DNA of 57,367 bases from an uncultured Clostridia bacterium (lineage in GTDB: Bacteria; Bacillota; Clostridia; Oscillospirales; Oscillospiraceae), in NCBI GenBank assembly GCA_946629065.1, contig CAMOXK010000003.1, forward strand, positions 1 through 57,367. Reading direction: 5' to 3'. A model generated the notes under the pieces. It had not been told where the DNA came from and searched no databases. It was given only the letters and a program-made list of their open reading frames with translations. The position numbers were made by a program, and so were the translations under genes. Shown piece by piece: positions 17,121 to 25,963 of this stretch. Position 1 is the first letter of the stretch. Every line of letters starts with the position of its first letter.

Positions 17121-17149
17121 ATTTTAGCACCCTAAAGCAGGCAAGTCAA
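17121..17149 (-). promoter_or_regulatory. Promoter of the aconitase X operon
   Basis: TTGACT and TAAAAT are separated by 17 bases on the minus strand, five of six matches at each box. Confidence 0.75.
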
Positions 17150-17224
17150 TGCGGGAGCGGGAGCGAGAAAGGAAGGAATGAAGGAGTGAACGCAGGACCC
17201 TTACGACGGAGAGGATGGTTGACA

Positions 17225-17414
17225 CCTCATCCGCCCCAGTGTGAGCACTGGGGGGCTTCTCCAAAAGGAGAAGGCATGCGTGCGGTGTGTGTGTCCACTG
17301 GATTGCAGGGATCCCAGCTGGCGCCGTCCGGATCCTTCGCCAAGGCTCTGGATGACAAGGCGGCAGCCCAGGCTCCGCATCCACGCCGTAGGGGCTGGCG
17401 TCCTCGACAGCCCG
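17225..17414. repeat. Type A and type C interspersed repeats
   Basis: The 420 bases between aconitase X and asd carry no gene besides a promoter and a terminator. A type A palindromic repeat lies at 17225-17274 (CCTCATCCGCC...GGAGAAGG). A type C copy at 17385-17414 is identical over 30 bases to the one at 13383-13412. Confidence 0.7.
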
Positions 17415-17443
17415 CCAAAGCCTTCTCTGCGGCCTGCTGCGTC

Positions 17444-17474
17444 AAAAACACCCCGAGGGCTTTCCCTCGGGGTG
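17444..17474 (-). terminator. Terminator of asd
   Basis: An 11-bp stem (CACCCCGAGGG/CCCTCGGGGTG) with a 4-base loop is followed on the minus strand by TTTTT, 34 bases after the asd stop. Confidence 0.85.
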
Positions 17475-17507
17475 CTGTGGGAAGGGGGGGCAAAGGATTG
17501 GATGGGA

Positions 17508-18512
17508 TCATTCCGCGATGAGCTTCTGCAGAATCTGCACGGCGTTGCTGGCCGCGCCCTTGCGGATCTGGTCGCCGCAGCACCAGAGGGTCAGGCCCTT
17601 CTCGTCGGTGAGATCTTCGCGGATGCGGCCCACCCAGACGAGATCCTGATCCGAGGTGTCCAGCGGGGTGGGGTAGCAGCGGCCCTCGTAGTCCTCAATG
17701 AGCCGCACGCCGGGGAAGGCGGCCACGGCTGCCTTTGCCTCCTCCACGGTGACCTTGCGCTGGGTGCGCAGGGTGACGGCGATGGAGTGGGAGCGCATGA
17801 CCGGCACGCGCACGCAGGTGCAGTTGACCTTCAGTTCGGGGCTGTGGAGGATGCGGCGGCCCTCGTTCTGCATCTTCATCTCTTCCTTGGTGTAGTCGTT
17901 GCCGTAGGGCGCGTCAATGAAGGGGATGACGTTCATGGCGATCTGGGCGGCAAAGGTTTTGACCTCCGGTTTTTCCCCGGCGGCCAGCGCCTTCATCTGC
18001 GCGTCCAGCTCCGCGATGCCCGCCTGGCCCGCGCCGGAGACGGCCTGGTAGGTGCAGACGACCATGCTTTGGATGGGGGAGAGCTTTGCGATGCCGGCCA
18101 CGGCCATCAGGGCGATGATGGTGCAGCAGTTGGGGTTTGCGATGAGGCCGTGATTTTCCAGGGCGTCAGCCCCGTTGATCTCGGGCACCACCAGGGGCAC
18201 CGCGGGATCCAGGCGGAAGGCGGAGCTGTTGTCGATGTACACAGCGCCGCTCTTTTTAATGGCGGGGGCAAAGCGGCGGGACATGTCGCCCTCCACGGCA
18301 CCCAGCACGAAGTCACAGCCCGAAAAGCTCTCGTCGGTGGCCTCCTGAATCGTGACCGCCCGGCCCCGGAAGGGGAGGGTACTCCCGGCGCTGCGGGCGC
18401 TGGCCAGCAGCCGCAGCTCCTTCACGGGGACCTGGTACTCCTCCAGGACCTTGCGCATCTCACAGCCCACGGCGCCGGTGGCGCCGAGAATGGCGACGGT
18501 GTATTCTTTCAT
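17508..18512 (-). CDS. asd: Aspartate-semialdehyde dehydrogenase
   Basis: The product has 334 residues. The enzyme reduces aspartyl-4-phosphate to aspartate semialdehyde with NADPH, the branch point to lysine/diaminopimelate, threonine and methionine. The NADP loop GATGAVG is at residues 10-16, the catalytic cysteine is in NPNCC near 129-130, and the conserved RVPVMRSHS histidine region is near 230. The start was set at ATG 18512 because AAGGAGG lies just upstream; the open frame runs 17 codons further without a site. A strong terminator follows. The remains of what may be an aspartokinase lie directly upstream. Confidence 0.95.
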   Translation of the reverse strand: MKEYTVAILGATGAVGCEMRKVLEEYQVPVKELRLLASARSAGSTLPFRGRAVTIQEATDESFSGCDFVLGAVEGDMSRRFAPAIKKSGAVYIDNSSAFRLDPAVPLVVPEINGADALENHGLIANPNCCTIIALMAVAGIAKLSPIQSMVVCTYQAVSGAGQAGIAELDAQMKALAAGEKPEVKTFAAQIAMNVIPFIDAPYGNDYTKEEMKMQNEGRRILHSPELKVNCTCVRVPVMRSHSIAVTLRTQRKVTVEEAKAAVAAFPGVRLIEDYEGRCYPTPLDTSDQDLVWVGRIREDLTDEKGLTLWCCGDQIRKGAASNAVQILQKLIAE

Positions 18513-18569
18513 GATGGGTCCCTCCTTGTGTTGAAGCTCCGCAAAAGCGGAAACGCTTTTCATTTCGTA

Positions 18570-18764
18570 TCAGCCGGTGAAGCTGTCGTACAGGACGCGG
18601 ATCGCGGTTTCGAACTGCTCGTTCTGCACGCCCACGGTGATGCTCAGCTCGTCGACGGACAGATCCCGGGAGAGCCGCGCGCAGCCTGTCGAGACCCTTT
18701 CTGTCTCGCAGCGCAGACAGAGACTGTCCCGGAACTCAAGAAGACGCTGTTCTATCGTATGCAT
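18570..18764 (-). pseudogene. Possible aspartokinase C-terminal remnant
   Basis: The open frame has 64 codons. The last 30 residues (LSVDELSITVGVQNEQFETAIRVLYDSFTG, quoted in part: DELSITVGVQNEQFE) follow the pattern of the final ACT domain of aspartokinases (SxxEIxISVxxxxxxxxxAVRALHxxF). The first half is not recognisable and no kinase domain lies upstream in any frame I could follow. It ends 57 bases before asd, where lysC is often found. The simplest reading is the 3' end of a degraded lysC; a genuine small ACT-like protein is the alternative. Confidence 0.4.
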
Positions 18765-18929
18765 GCGGGACAGAAGATGGCACCCTGTCCTGTGTTTTTT
18801 TGACTTTGTCCGGGCGAATCAACCATTACGCTAAATCATTCTGATCTAAGGCAACACCGCACAATTTTTCCGGGAGGCGCCGAAGGCAAATTGTCTAAAA
18901 CCACAGGCCTATCAAGAGCGGGATGCAGG

Positions 18930-18962
18930 AAAAACACCCCGAAGACTTTCGCCCTCGGGGTG
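18930..18962 (-). terminator. Terminator of the 307-residue orphan gene
   Basis: CACCCCGA...TCGGGGTG forms an imperfect stem followed on the minus strand by TTTTT, about 60 bases after the stop codon. It closely resembles the asd terminator. Confidence 0.7.
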
Positions 18963-19023
18963 CCGAGCCAGACATGAAATGATGTCAAGTCTTGTGGGCA
19001 GGGAAACTGCCCGTTGTCTCATT

Positions 19024-19947
19024 CTATTTGTCTATGGAAAGCGAGGGCAGTTTTTTCCGAATTTGCTGCATCATCTTTTCGCGTTCAGCAGCAATGCTTT
19101 CTTCCCACAAGCCATAGTCTTTCTCTTGCATAACGCGGAGAAGAAGAGCAGAACGTTCGCTTTGATAAGCAAAGTATTTGGGATTCCGTTTTTTCGCCGG
19201 GCAATTCTCCTCCAGGACTCGCGTACAGCGAGTATGAGTCGCTTTCAGAGAATCCATCACATATGGGTAGAACTCTTCGTCACGCACTGCCACACACTCA
19301 TCTGCAAATGCAGTGGAAAACTCCTCTCTCAAATAGTACTCACGTGCGCCCTCCTCTTTTTTCTGCTGCAAAGCCTTGGCGTACTGAGCCTGGGACTGAT
19401 ATCTCTCTATCGCACATCGGCATTCCAGATGAAAACGATAGATGTCCTCAACACTTTTTATACCAGACAACAGCGGAAACGCAATTTCATCCAGTATTTC
19501 CGCTCCTCGCCGCTCGCTGACAAGCATTAGCAGGCGTTTTCCGCACGGCAAACCTGTGATCAGGCCCGGAGTACAATAAGACTTCCTTTTCAGCGGACCA
19601 ATCCTTTTCTCGATATAGTCCAGATATTCCCTGTGTTCCGTCCGAATTCGAATAAAACGATCTGATGAATACGTCCAAGGATTATCTTGCAGCGGCATAC
19701 GCATCGGGATCTCGTCCCACACGTAGAGAGGCAATACGCAGATTCCGGGCTCCAGTGCGATAAAGTAGCTCATCGTTCCGTGGATGGGGAAATGAACGCT
19801 GTATACCAGATCGTTCTCAACCTTATACCAGTCGAAATAGCTGTTTTCACAGGAAACAAAGCCTTCCTTCTCCAATGGTTCTGCATAATACTCTTGAAGA
19901 AATCGGTTCAAATCAGCCATAATAATGGATTTTTTGATTGCCTGCAT
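19024..19947 (-). CDS. Orphan hypothetical protein, AT-richer than neighbours
   Basis: The product has 307 residues, soluble. The N-terminal third (LNRFLQEYYAEPLEKEGFVSCENSYFDWYKVENDLVYSVHF) has a helix-then-strands form loosely like DUF4304-type proteins. The C-terminal half is charged and helical (ALQQKKEEGAREYYLREEF) and may form a coiled coil. AAGGAGG lies 7 bases before ATG 19947, and it has its own promoter and terminator, so it is a single-gene unit. Codon use is clearly more AT-rich than in the surrounding genes, suggesting acquisition. No function can be assigned. Confidence 0.7.
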   Translation of the reverse strand: MQAIKKSIIMADLNRFLQEYYAEPLEKEGFVSCENSYFDWYKVENDLVYSVHFPIHGTMSYFIALEPGICVLPLYVWDEIPMRMPLQDNPWTYSSDRFIRIRTEHREYLDYIEKRIGPLKRKSYCTPGLITGLPCGKRLLMLVSERRGAEILDEIAFPLLSGIKSVEDIYRFHLECRCAIERYQSQAQYAKALQQKKEEGAREYYLREEFSTAFADECVAVRDEEFYPYVMDSLKATHTRCTRVLEENCPAKKRNPKYFAYQSERSALLLRVMQEKDYGLWEESIAAEREKMMQQIRKKLPSLSIDK

Positions 19948-20045
19948 TGTGTGCCTCCTTCGCAGCTGCCCGGTTCATGGAACGGCTCTCGGGCCCGTTC
20001 TCGTCTGCCTGCATCGTACGCGACCCGCGGAGCATGGTCAATTTC

Positions 20046-20074
20046 AGTATATCGTAAAACGGCGGATTCTGCAA
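20046..20074 (-). promoter_or_regulatory. Promoter of the orphan gene
   Basis: TTGCAG and TATACT are separated by 17 bases on the minus strand, about 100 bases upstream of the ATG at 19947. Confidence 0.55.
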
Positions 20075-20150
20075 TCCATGGATCCGTCAAAATCGCCCGG
20101 GGACTTTACAGCGCATCCCGAAAGTTTCTGCGAGACAGGGAGAAAACGAC

Positions 20151-20348
20151 TCCCTCCCTCATCCGGCGGGCGTGACACGCCGGATGACAAACCCAAGGCC
20201 CTCAGAGAGGGAGACGCTATCGGCTCCCTCTTTGAGGGAGCTGTCACGGCAGCTCGCTGACGTGACTGAGGGAGTGCCGCGAAGGATCGTTCTTTCAACG
20301 CCGGGACAGGAAGATTTGCGGGCTGTCGGGGACGCCAGCCCCTACAGC
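20151..20348. repeat. Two type A repeats and an inverted type C repeat
   Basis: In the 600-base gene-free stretch before htpG, type A palindromes occupy 20151-20213 and 20222-20274 (GGCTCCCTCTTTGAGGGAGC followed by a second hairpin). A type C copy lies in reverse orientation at 20319-20348 with two mismatches to the copies at 13383 and 17385. The rest is the htpG promoter and leader. Confidence 0.7.
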
Positions 20349-20444
20349 GGAACCGGAAGTCTCCGCAAGCTCTCTCCCTGCCTGCGGCGGGGTGAGGCAA
20401 GGGAAGAACAATTTGTGAATCTTTCTTAAGACCGTCTCTCAGTG

Positions 20445-20517
20445 TTGAAATTTGGAAGATTTGTGTTATACTGTATCTTTGTAAAACTACCGGCCGGTCC
20501 CCAAACCGGACCGGTCG
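20445..20517 (+). promoter_or_regulatory. htpG promoter and leader hairpin
   Basis: TTGAAA (20445-20450) and TATACT (20467-20472) are 16 bases apart. The transcribed leader contains a GC-rich hairpin, CCGGTCC...GGACCGG, around 20496-20516, just before the ribosome binding site. No CIRCE (HrcA) inverted repeat is present, so heat-shock control would need another route. Confidence 0.65.
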
Positions 20518-20545
20518 CAGAAGCATTGGAGGCAAACAAAACGTC

Positions 20546-22456
20546 ATGAGCAAAAAGCAGTTCAAGGCCGAAAGCAAGCGTTTGCTCGACCTGATGATCA
20601 ATTCCATTTACACCAACAAGGAGATCTTCCTCCGGGAGATCATCTCCAACGCGTCCGACGCCATCGACAAGCTCTGTTACCTGTCCCTGACCGACGACAG
20701 CGTGGGTCTCAGCCGGGAAGACTTCAAGATCGACATCCTTGTGAATAAAGACGAGCGCACCATCACCGTGCGGGACAACGGCATCGGCATGACCCTGGAG
20801 GAGGCCGAGAACAACCTTGGCGTCATCGCCAAGTCCGGCTCCTACCAGTTCAAGGGCGAGATGGACGGCAGCAAGGCCGAGGATCTGAGCATCATCGGTC
20901 AGTTCGGCGTGGGCTTCTACTCCGCCTTCATGGTGGCCGACCAGGTCACCGTCCGCTCCCGCAAGTTCGGCGAGGAGCAGGGCGTGGAGTGGAAGAGCAC
21001 CGGCGCCGACGGCTACACCGTGACCCCCATCCAGAAGGATACCGTAGGTACCGACGTGATCATGCACCTGAAGGCCGATACCGACGATGAGATCTACGGC
21101 TCCTACCTGGAGGTCTGGAAGCTGAAGGCCCTGATCCGCAAGTACTCCGACTATGTCCGCTGGCCCATCAAGATGGACGTGCAGCACCAGGAGCGCTTCG
21201 AGACCGGGGAGAAGAACGACGACGGCTCTCCCAAATATGAGTACAAGATGGTCACCGAAAACGAGACCATCAACAGCATGATCCCCATCTGGCAGCGCTC
21301 CAAGAGCGAGGTCACCGATGACGACTGCATCCAGTGGTACAAGGAAAAGAACCGGGACCGCAAGGATCCCTGCGCCCTGGTGCGCATCAACGCCGAAGGC
21401 ACCGTGAGCTACAAGGCCATGCTTTTTGTGCCCGGCGAGGAGAATGAAAACGCCTTTTCCGGCGACAATAAGGGTGGCATCACCCTCTACTCCAACGGCG
21501 TCATGATCATGGAGAAGTGCGACAAGCTGGTCCACGATTACTTTGACTTTGTCAAGGGCGTGGTGGACTCTCCGGATCTGAGCCTGAACATCTCCCGCGA
21601 GATCCTGCAGCACGACCGGCAGCTGCGCATCATCGGCCAGAACCTGGAAAAGCGCATCAAGGGCGAGCTGGAGAAGCTTCTCAAGGAGGACAAGCCCAAG
21701 TATCAGGAGTTCTACAAGAACTTTGGCAACGATCTGAAGGTGGGCGTATGCGACGAGTACGGCCGCTACAAGGACTTCCTGCGGGATCTGCTGATCTTCT
21801 ATACCTCGGAGGATCGCCAGATCACCCTGAAGGAGTATGTGGAGGCCATGCCCGAGAGCCAGAAGGTCATCTACTACGCCACCGCCGCCAGCGTGAAGCA
21901 GGCCATGAGCCTGCCCCAGTGCGAGCAGGTGCGCAGCCGCGGCTTCGAGCTCATTTACCTCACAAGCCCTCTGGAAGAGATGGTGCTGGAGAACCTCCAC
22001 GACCAGGACGGCAAGACCTTCTGCAACGTGGTCACCGACGACCTGGGCTTTGAGACCGAGGAGGAGAAGAAGGCCGCCGAGGAGCGGGACATCGAGAACA
22101 AGGAGCTGCTGGACTTCGTGAAGGAGTCCGTGGGCGAGGAGCTCAGCAAGGTGCGCCTCAGCCGCAAGCTCACCACCCAGGCCTGCTGCCTCACCAGCGA
22201 AGGCCCCCTGACCCTGGAGATGGAGCGTTACTTCCGCCACGGCCCCAGCGAGGAAATGCGCAAGGTCCGCGCCACCCGTGTGCTGGAGCTGAACCCGGAG
22301 CACCGCGCCTTCCAGGTGCTGAAGGAAGCCTGGGACAGCGACAAGGAGAAGGCCGGAAAGCTCTCCCAGATCCTCTATGTCCTGGCGGAAATGACCGCCG
22401 GCATGGACGTGGAGGACCCCAACCGCTTTGCCGAACAGGTAGCGGAACTATTCTGA
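20546..22456 (+). CDS. htpG: Molecular chaperone HtpG (Hsp90)
   Basis: The product has 636 residues, full length for bacterial Hsp90. It is a cytosolic ATP-dependent dimeric chaperone. The GHKL ATPase domain (residues 1-~215) shows NASDAIDKL near 36, DNGIGM near 80 and GQFGVGFYS near 118. The middle domain carries SREILQHDR near 350, and the C-terminal dimerisation domain ends with the usual helical segment. GGAGG lies 13 bases before the ATG, a rather long spacing. It has its own promoter. The long minus-strand open frame over this gene is a codon-bias shadow. Confidence 0.97.
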   Translation: MSKKQFKAESKRLLDLMINSIYTNKEIFLREIISNASDAIDKLCYLSLTDDSVGLSREDFKIDILVNKDERTITVRDNGIGMTLEEAENNLGVIAKSGSYQFKGEMDGSKAEDLSIIGQFGVGFYSAFMVADQVTVRSRKFGEEQGVEWKSTGADGYTVTPIQKDTVGTDVIMHLKADTDDEIYGSYLEVWKLKALIRKYSDYVRWPIKMDVQHQERFETGEKNDDGSPKYEYKMVTENETINSMIPIWQRSKSEVTDDDCIQWYKEKNRDRKDPCALVRINAEGTVSYKAMLFVPGEENENAFSGDNKGGITLYSNGVMIMEKCDKLVHDYFDFVKGVVDSPDLSLNISREILQHDRQLRIIGQNLEKRIKGELEKLLKEDKPKYQEFYKNFGNDLKVGVCDEYGRYKDFLRDLLIFYTSEDRQITLKEYVEAMPESQKVIYYATAASVKQAMSLPQCEQVRSRGFELIYLTSPLEEMVLENLHDQDGKTFCNVVTDDLGFETEEEKKAAEERDIENKELLDFVKESVGEELSKVRLSRKLTTQACCLTSEGPLTLEMERYFRHGPSEEMRKVRATRVLELNPEHRAFQVLKEAWDSDKEKAGKLSQILYVLAEMTAGMDVEDPNRFAEQVAELF

Positions 22457-22463
22457 TTCAATC

Positions 22464-22542
22464 TGTAGGGGCGACCCTTGCGGTCGCCCGGAAAGAAAAG
22501 ATCTTACCGTAAAAGCGGGCGACCGCAAGGGTCGCCCCTACA
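22464..22542. repeat. Perfect 27-bp inverted pair of type B repeats
   Basis: The segment at 22464-22490 (TGTAGGGGCGACCCTTGCGG...) is repeated exactly in reverse at 22516-22542 with a 25-base loop. It lies between htpG and hemW. The RNA would form a very stable hairpin, but no T-run follows, so it is not a typical terminator. Confidence 0.8.
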
Positions 22543-22564
22543 AGCTTGTTCTGGAGAAATCATT

Positions 22565-23932
22565 ATGTCAAAGCCACGTCTGGGCATTTATATCCATATC
22601 CCCTTCTGCGCCAGCAAGTGCAGCTACTGCGACTTCTATTCCCTGGCCGGATGCGAGCAGCAGATGCCCGACTATCACCGGGCGCTGATCGCCCATCTGG
22701 CGGAGTCCGCCCGGGGGATCCGCAACTACGAGGTGGACTCGGTCTACTTCGGCGGCGGCACCCCAAGCTACTACGGGGCCGAGCACCTGATGGAAATCTT
22801 CGATGTGCTCAAGCGCAACGGCAACGTCCGGCTGGACGCCGAGGTCACTGTGGAGTGCAACCCCGACAGCATGACCTACAAGGACCTGAAGCTGCTGCGC
22901 TCCGAGGGCGTCACCCGGCTTTCCGTGGGCGTGCAGGCCACCAACAACGATCTGCTCAAGCTCATCGGCCGGCGGCACAGCTTCCAGCAGGCGGAGCTGG
23001 CCTTTTCCGCGGCGCGCAAGGCAGGCTTTGACAACATCAGCCTGGATTTGATCTACGGACTGCCCAGCCAGACCAAGAGCGACTGGGCGGAGTCTTTGGC
23101 CAAGATCGTGGAGATGCACCCGGAGCATATCAGCTGCTATGGCCTGAAGCTGGAGGAGGGGACCCCCATGTACCGGGAGTACAAGGATTCCCCGGTGCTC
23201 CCTTCGGAGGACGAACAGGCGGACATGTATTCCTATGCCGCCGAGATGCTGGAGCGCTACGGCTATAAGCAGTATGAGATCTCCAACTTCTGCGCTCCGG
23301 GCTTCGAGTCCCTGCACAACCTGAAATACTGGAATCTGGACGATTACATGGGCTTCGGCCCGGGCGCCCACTCCTGCGTGGGCAATCTCCGCTACAGCTT
23401 TGTGAAGGACCTGAAGCGCTACATCACCGGGGTGGAGAAAAAGGTCAGCATCATCGACGAGTACCAGCTGGTGGACCCCATGGAGCGCTCGGTGGAATAC
23501 CTGATGCTGGCCATGCGTACCAACCGGGGCATCTCTGAGCAGGATTACCGGGTGCGCACCCAGTCGGACTGGAAGCCCATCCTCCACGCGCTGCTGGCCT
23601 TCCAGGAAAAGGGCTGGGCGGAAAAAACCGGGGACCGCTGGCACTTCACGGTGCCGGGCTTCCTCATTTCCAATACCCTCATCGGCATCCTGCTGGAGGC
23701 CCAGGCCAGCGGCCGGGCGGACAGTGTCCCCTGGATGGACCGGGTGGACCGGGAGGAGCGGAAGATCGTGCTGCCCAAGGGCGAGGAGGAGCTCTTTGCC
23801 GAGCTCTACGAGGAGAGACTGCGCAAACGCGATACGGAGAAGGAAGAGACAGAGGACGCCGAGCCTTGGGACGAAGAGCCCGCAGAGAAAGAAGAAATTG
23901 AGGACCAGGAGTCCTTGTGGATCACAGAGTGA
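22565..23932 (+). CDS. hemW: HemW-like radical SAM protein
   Basis: The product has 455 residues from ATG 22565, preceded by GGAG; the upstream extension of the frame runs through the type B repeat and is rejected. The radical SAM motif is CASKCSYC, with cysteines at 15, 19 and 22, followed by GGGTPSYY near 67. The C-terminal HemN-type domain follows. HemW binds haem and is thought to insert it, and is often misannotated as coproporphyrinogen dehydrogenase. The last ~40 residues are an acidic, Glu-rich tail (EKEETEDAEPWDEEPAEKEE) that is unusual for the family. It is followed by vanW-type and metG genes in one apparent operon. Confidence 0.9.
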   Translation: MSKPRLGIYIHIPFCASKCSYCDFYSLAGCEQQMPDYHRALIAHLAESARGIRNYEVDSVYFGGGTPSYYGAEHLMEIFDVLKRNGNVRLDAEVTVECNPDSMTYKDLKLLRSEGVTRLSVGVQATNNDLLKLIGRRHSFQQAELAFSAARKAGFDNISLDLIYGLPSQTKSDWAESLAKIVEMHPEHISCYGLKLEEGTPMYREYKDSPVLPSEDEQADMYSYAAEMLERYGYKQYEISNFCAPGFESLHNLKYWNLDDYMGFGPGAHSCVGNLRYSFVKDLKRYITGVEKKVSIIDEYQLVDPMERSVEYLMLAMRTNRGISEQDYRVRTQSDWKPILHALLAFQEKGWAEKTGDRWHFTVPGFLISNTLIGILLEAQASGRADSVPWMDRVDREERKIVLPKGEEELFAELYEERLRKRDTEKEETEDAEPWDEEPAEKEEIEDQESLWITE

Positions 23933-23942
23933 GGGATATTAG

Positions 23943-25934
23943 GTGGCAAGTCATTTCAGAGAGAATACAAACGAGAGAAATACCCGGGACGCCGCATCGG
24001 TGAACCCCAACTCCCGCGCTGCCATCCGCGCCCGGAAGGAAGCGGAGGAGCGGGAAAAGCAGGAGTGGATCGCCCGGCGCAAACGGGAGGAGAAGGCTGC
24101 GGCGGAGGCTGAGGCCAAGGAAAAGGCCGCCTGGATCGCCGAGCGCAGGCGCCAGGAGAAGGCCGCCGAGGAACAGCTCAGGGCCAGAGAAAAGGCCGCG
24201 AGAGAGGCCGAGCGCAAGCGCAAGGCCGAGATTCGCGCCGAGAAGGCCAGAAAGGTGATGCGCGGGGTGAAGATCGCGCTGCTGGTGCTGGTCAGCCTTG
24301 CGGTGCTGGCCGGCGGCGCGGGACTGTATGCCGCGTTTCGCATCTCCAACAGCGAGACCAACTTCCCCAACGTCTATGTGAACGGCATCGACGTGGGCGG
24401 CCTCACCAAAGAGGAGACCGAGAAAAAGCTGACGGAGGAAGGCTGGGGCAGCATTGAAAACCCGACCCTGAGCGTTCAGCTGCCCATGGACGTGAGCATC
24501 GAGCTGGACCGCGTGGAGGCGGGCCTTGCCATGGACAAGAGCGCCGCGGTGGAGGCTGCCTTCCGCTACGGCCATGACCGGGATCTGCTGGACTGTGTGA
24601 AGACCTATTTCACCTCCAGACTCCACAAGGTGGAGGTGGGACCCGAGGCCCCCGAGCTGGACAAGACCTATATCCGGGCCAAAACGGATGAGGCTGTGGC
24701 CGCTTTCCGGGAGAAGACGGCGGGCGAGCCCTATTCCATCGACACAGAAAAGAAAGTGATGCACTTTGTCAAGGGCGCCGGCCAGATGGACCTGGACCCG
24801 GAGAAGCTCTATACCGCGGTGTACGAGGCCATGCAGGCCGGCGAGAGCGAGATGAGCTATGACGAGGTCGAAGGGGAAGTCACCATGCCGGACTTCGACG
24901 CCCTGTATAAGGAGCTGAACGTGGAGCCGGTGGACGCCCACTTCGCGGACAAGAACTTTGAGGTCATCGAGGGCAAGCCCGGCGTCACCTTTGACGTGAA
25001 GCAGGCCAAGAAGCTCTGGGAGAAAGCCGGACCCATGGAGGAGCTGCTGATCCCCCTGAAGATCGTGGAGCCCAAGATCACCGCTGAGAAGCTGAAAGCG
25101 GAGCTGTTCAAGGATATGCTTGGCAGCCAGACCAGTTCCTTTGGCGGCAGCACCCGCGCCCGGGTCAACAACATCAACCTTGCCGTGGACAAGATCAACG
25201 GCACCATCCTGATGCCCGGCCAGTCCTTCTCCTATAACGAGACGGTGGGCGAGCGCACCTATGCCAACGGCTTTGAGGAGGCCGCGGCCTATTCCAATGG
25301 CGAAGTGGTCCAGGAGGTGGGCGGCGGCATCTGCCAGGTGTCCTCCACCCTGTACTGCGCCACGCTCTATGCCCGCATGACCACCGTGAGCCGCACCAAC
25401 CACTATTTCCGGGTCAGCTATCTGCCCCTGGGACAGGACGCCACGGTGAGCTGGCCCCAGCCGGACTTCAAGTTCCGCAACGACCGGGAGTATCCGGTGA
25501 AGATCGTGGCCTACTGCGACAACGAGTCCATGGAGCTGACCATTGAGATCTGGGGCACCGACACCGATGGCATCTGGGTCAGCCTCTCCTACGATCAGTA
25601 CGCCGTGCATGACGAGGAGTTCCCCGATGTAGTCATCGGCTCCAACGTGTATCTCTGGATCACCTATCATGACAAGGACGGCAAGGTCCTGGAGGTCAAG
25701 GAGGGCTCTGCCAGCACCTATTATCGCCACGACTACGAGATCGATTGGCCCCCCGAGAAGTACAACAAGCCCAGCGAGGGCGGCTCTGGCGGCGGCAGCG
25801 CCGAGATCATTGATGACGGCGGCGGTTCCGGCGGCGGCAGCGGTGACGAGGGCGGCTCCGGCGGCGGAGGCGGCGACGATGGCGGCGACGATGGCGGCGG
25901 CGATATCGGCGAAGTCATCATCGAAGATCCCTGA
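23943..25934 (+). CDS. VanW-family membrane-anchored cell-wall protein
   Basis: The product has 663 residues from GTG 23943, behind GAGGG. Residues 1-~105 are a cytosolic Lys/Glu/Ala/Arg-rich helix. One membrane helix spans about 107-130. The outside part has a peptidoglycan-binding-like (PG_binding_4) region to about residue 370, then a VanW domain about 390-540 (SFGGSTRARVNNINLAVDK, MPGQSFSYNETVGERT, VGGGICQVSSTLY). The last 50 residues are a Gly/Ser/Asp-rich disordered tail. VanW is found in vancomycin clusters but most homologues are chromosomal with unknown envelope roles. The gene lies 10 bases after hemW. Confidence 0.88.
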   Translation: MASHFRENTNERNTRDAASVNPNSRAAIRARKEAEEREKQEWIARRKREEKAAAEAEAKEKAAWIAERRRQEKAAEEQLRAREKAAREAERKRKAEIRAEKARKVMRGVKIALLVLVSLAVLAGGAGLYAAFRISNSETNFPNVYVNGIDVGGLTKEETEKKLTEEGWGSIENPTLSVQLPMDVSIELDRVEAGLAMDKSAAVEAAFRYGHDRDLLDCVKTYFTSRLHKVEVGPEAPELDKTYIRAKTDEAVAAFREKTAGEPYSIDTEKKVMHFVKGAGQMDLDPEKLYTAVYEAMQAGESEMSYDEVEGEVTMPDFDALYKELNVEPVDAHFADKNFEVIEGKPGVTFDVKQAKKLWEKAGPMEELLIPLKIVEPKITAEKLKAELFKDMLGSQTSSFGGSTRARVNNINLAVDKINGTILMPGQSFSYNETVGERTYANGFEEAAAYSNGEVVQEVGGGICQVSSTLYCATLYARMTTVSRTNHYFRVSYLPLGQDATVSWPQPDFKFRNDREYPVKIVAYCDNESMELTIEIWGTDTDGIWVSLSYDQYAVHDEEFPDVVIGSNVYLWITYHDKDGKVLEVKEGSASTYYRHDYEIDWPPEKYNKPSEGGSGGGSAEIIDDGGGSGGGSGDEGGSGGGGGDDGGDDGGGDIGEVIIEDP

Positions 25935-25963
25935 TTAGGAAAGCAACAGGAGAGAAGAAGAGA

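Noticed and set aside
20480-20545. CIRCE heat-shock operator before htpG
   Set aside because: The leader hairpin does not have the TTAGCACTC/GAGTGCTAA arms of CIRCE.
20426-22303. 625-codon open frame on the minus strand
   Set aside because: Antisense shadow of htpG, which has all Hsp90 motifs on the plus strand.
22478-22564. Longer N terminus for HemW
   Set aside because: The extra codons lie in the repeat hairpin; the ATG at 22565 has a ribosome binding site and starts the conserved domain.
23922-25730. 602-codon open frame on the minus strand
   Set aside because: Antisense shadow of the VanW-family gene; repetitive Gly/Leu/His composition.
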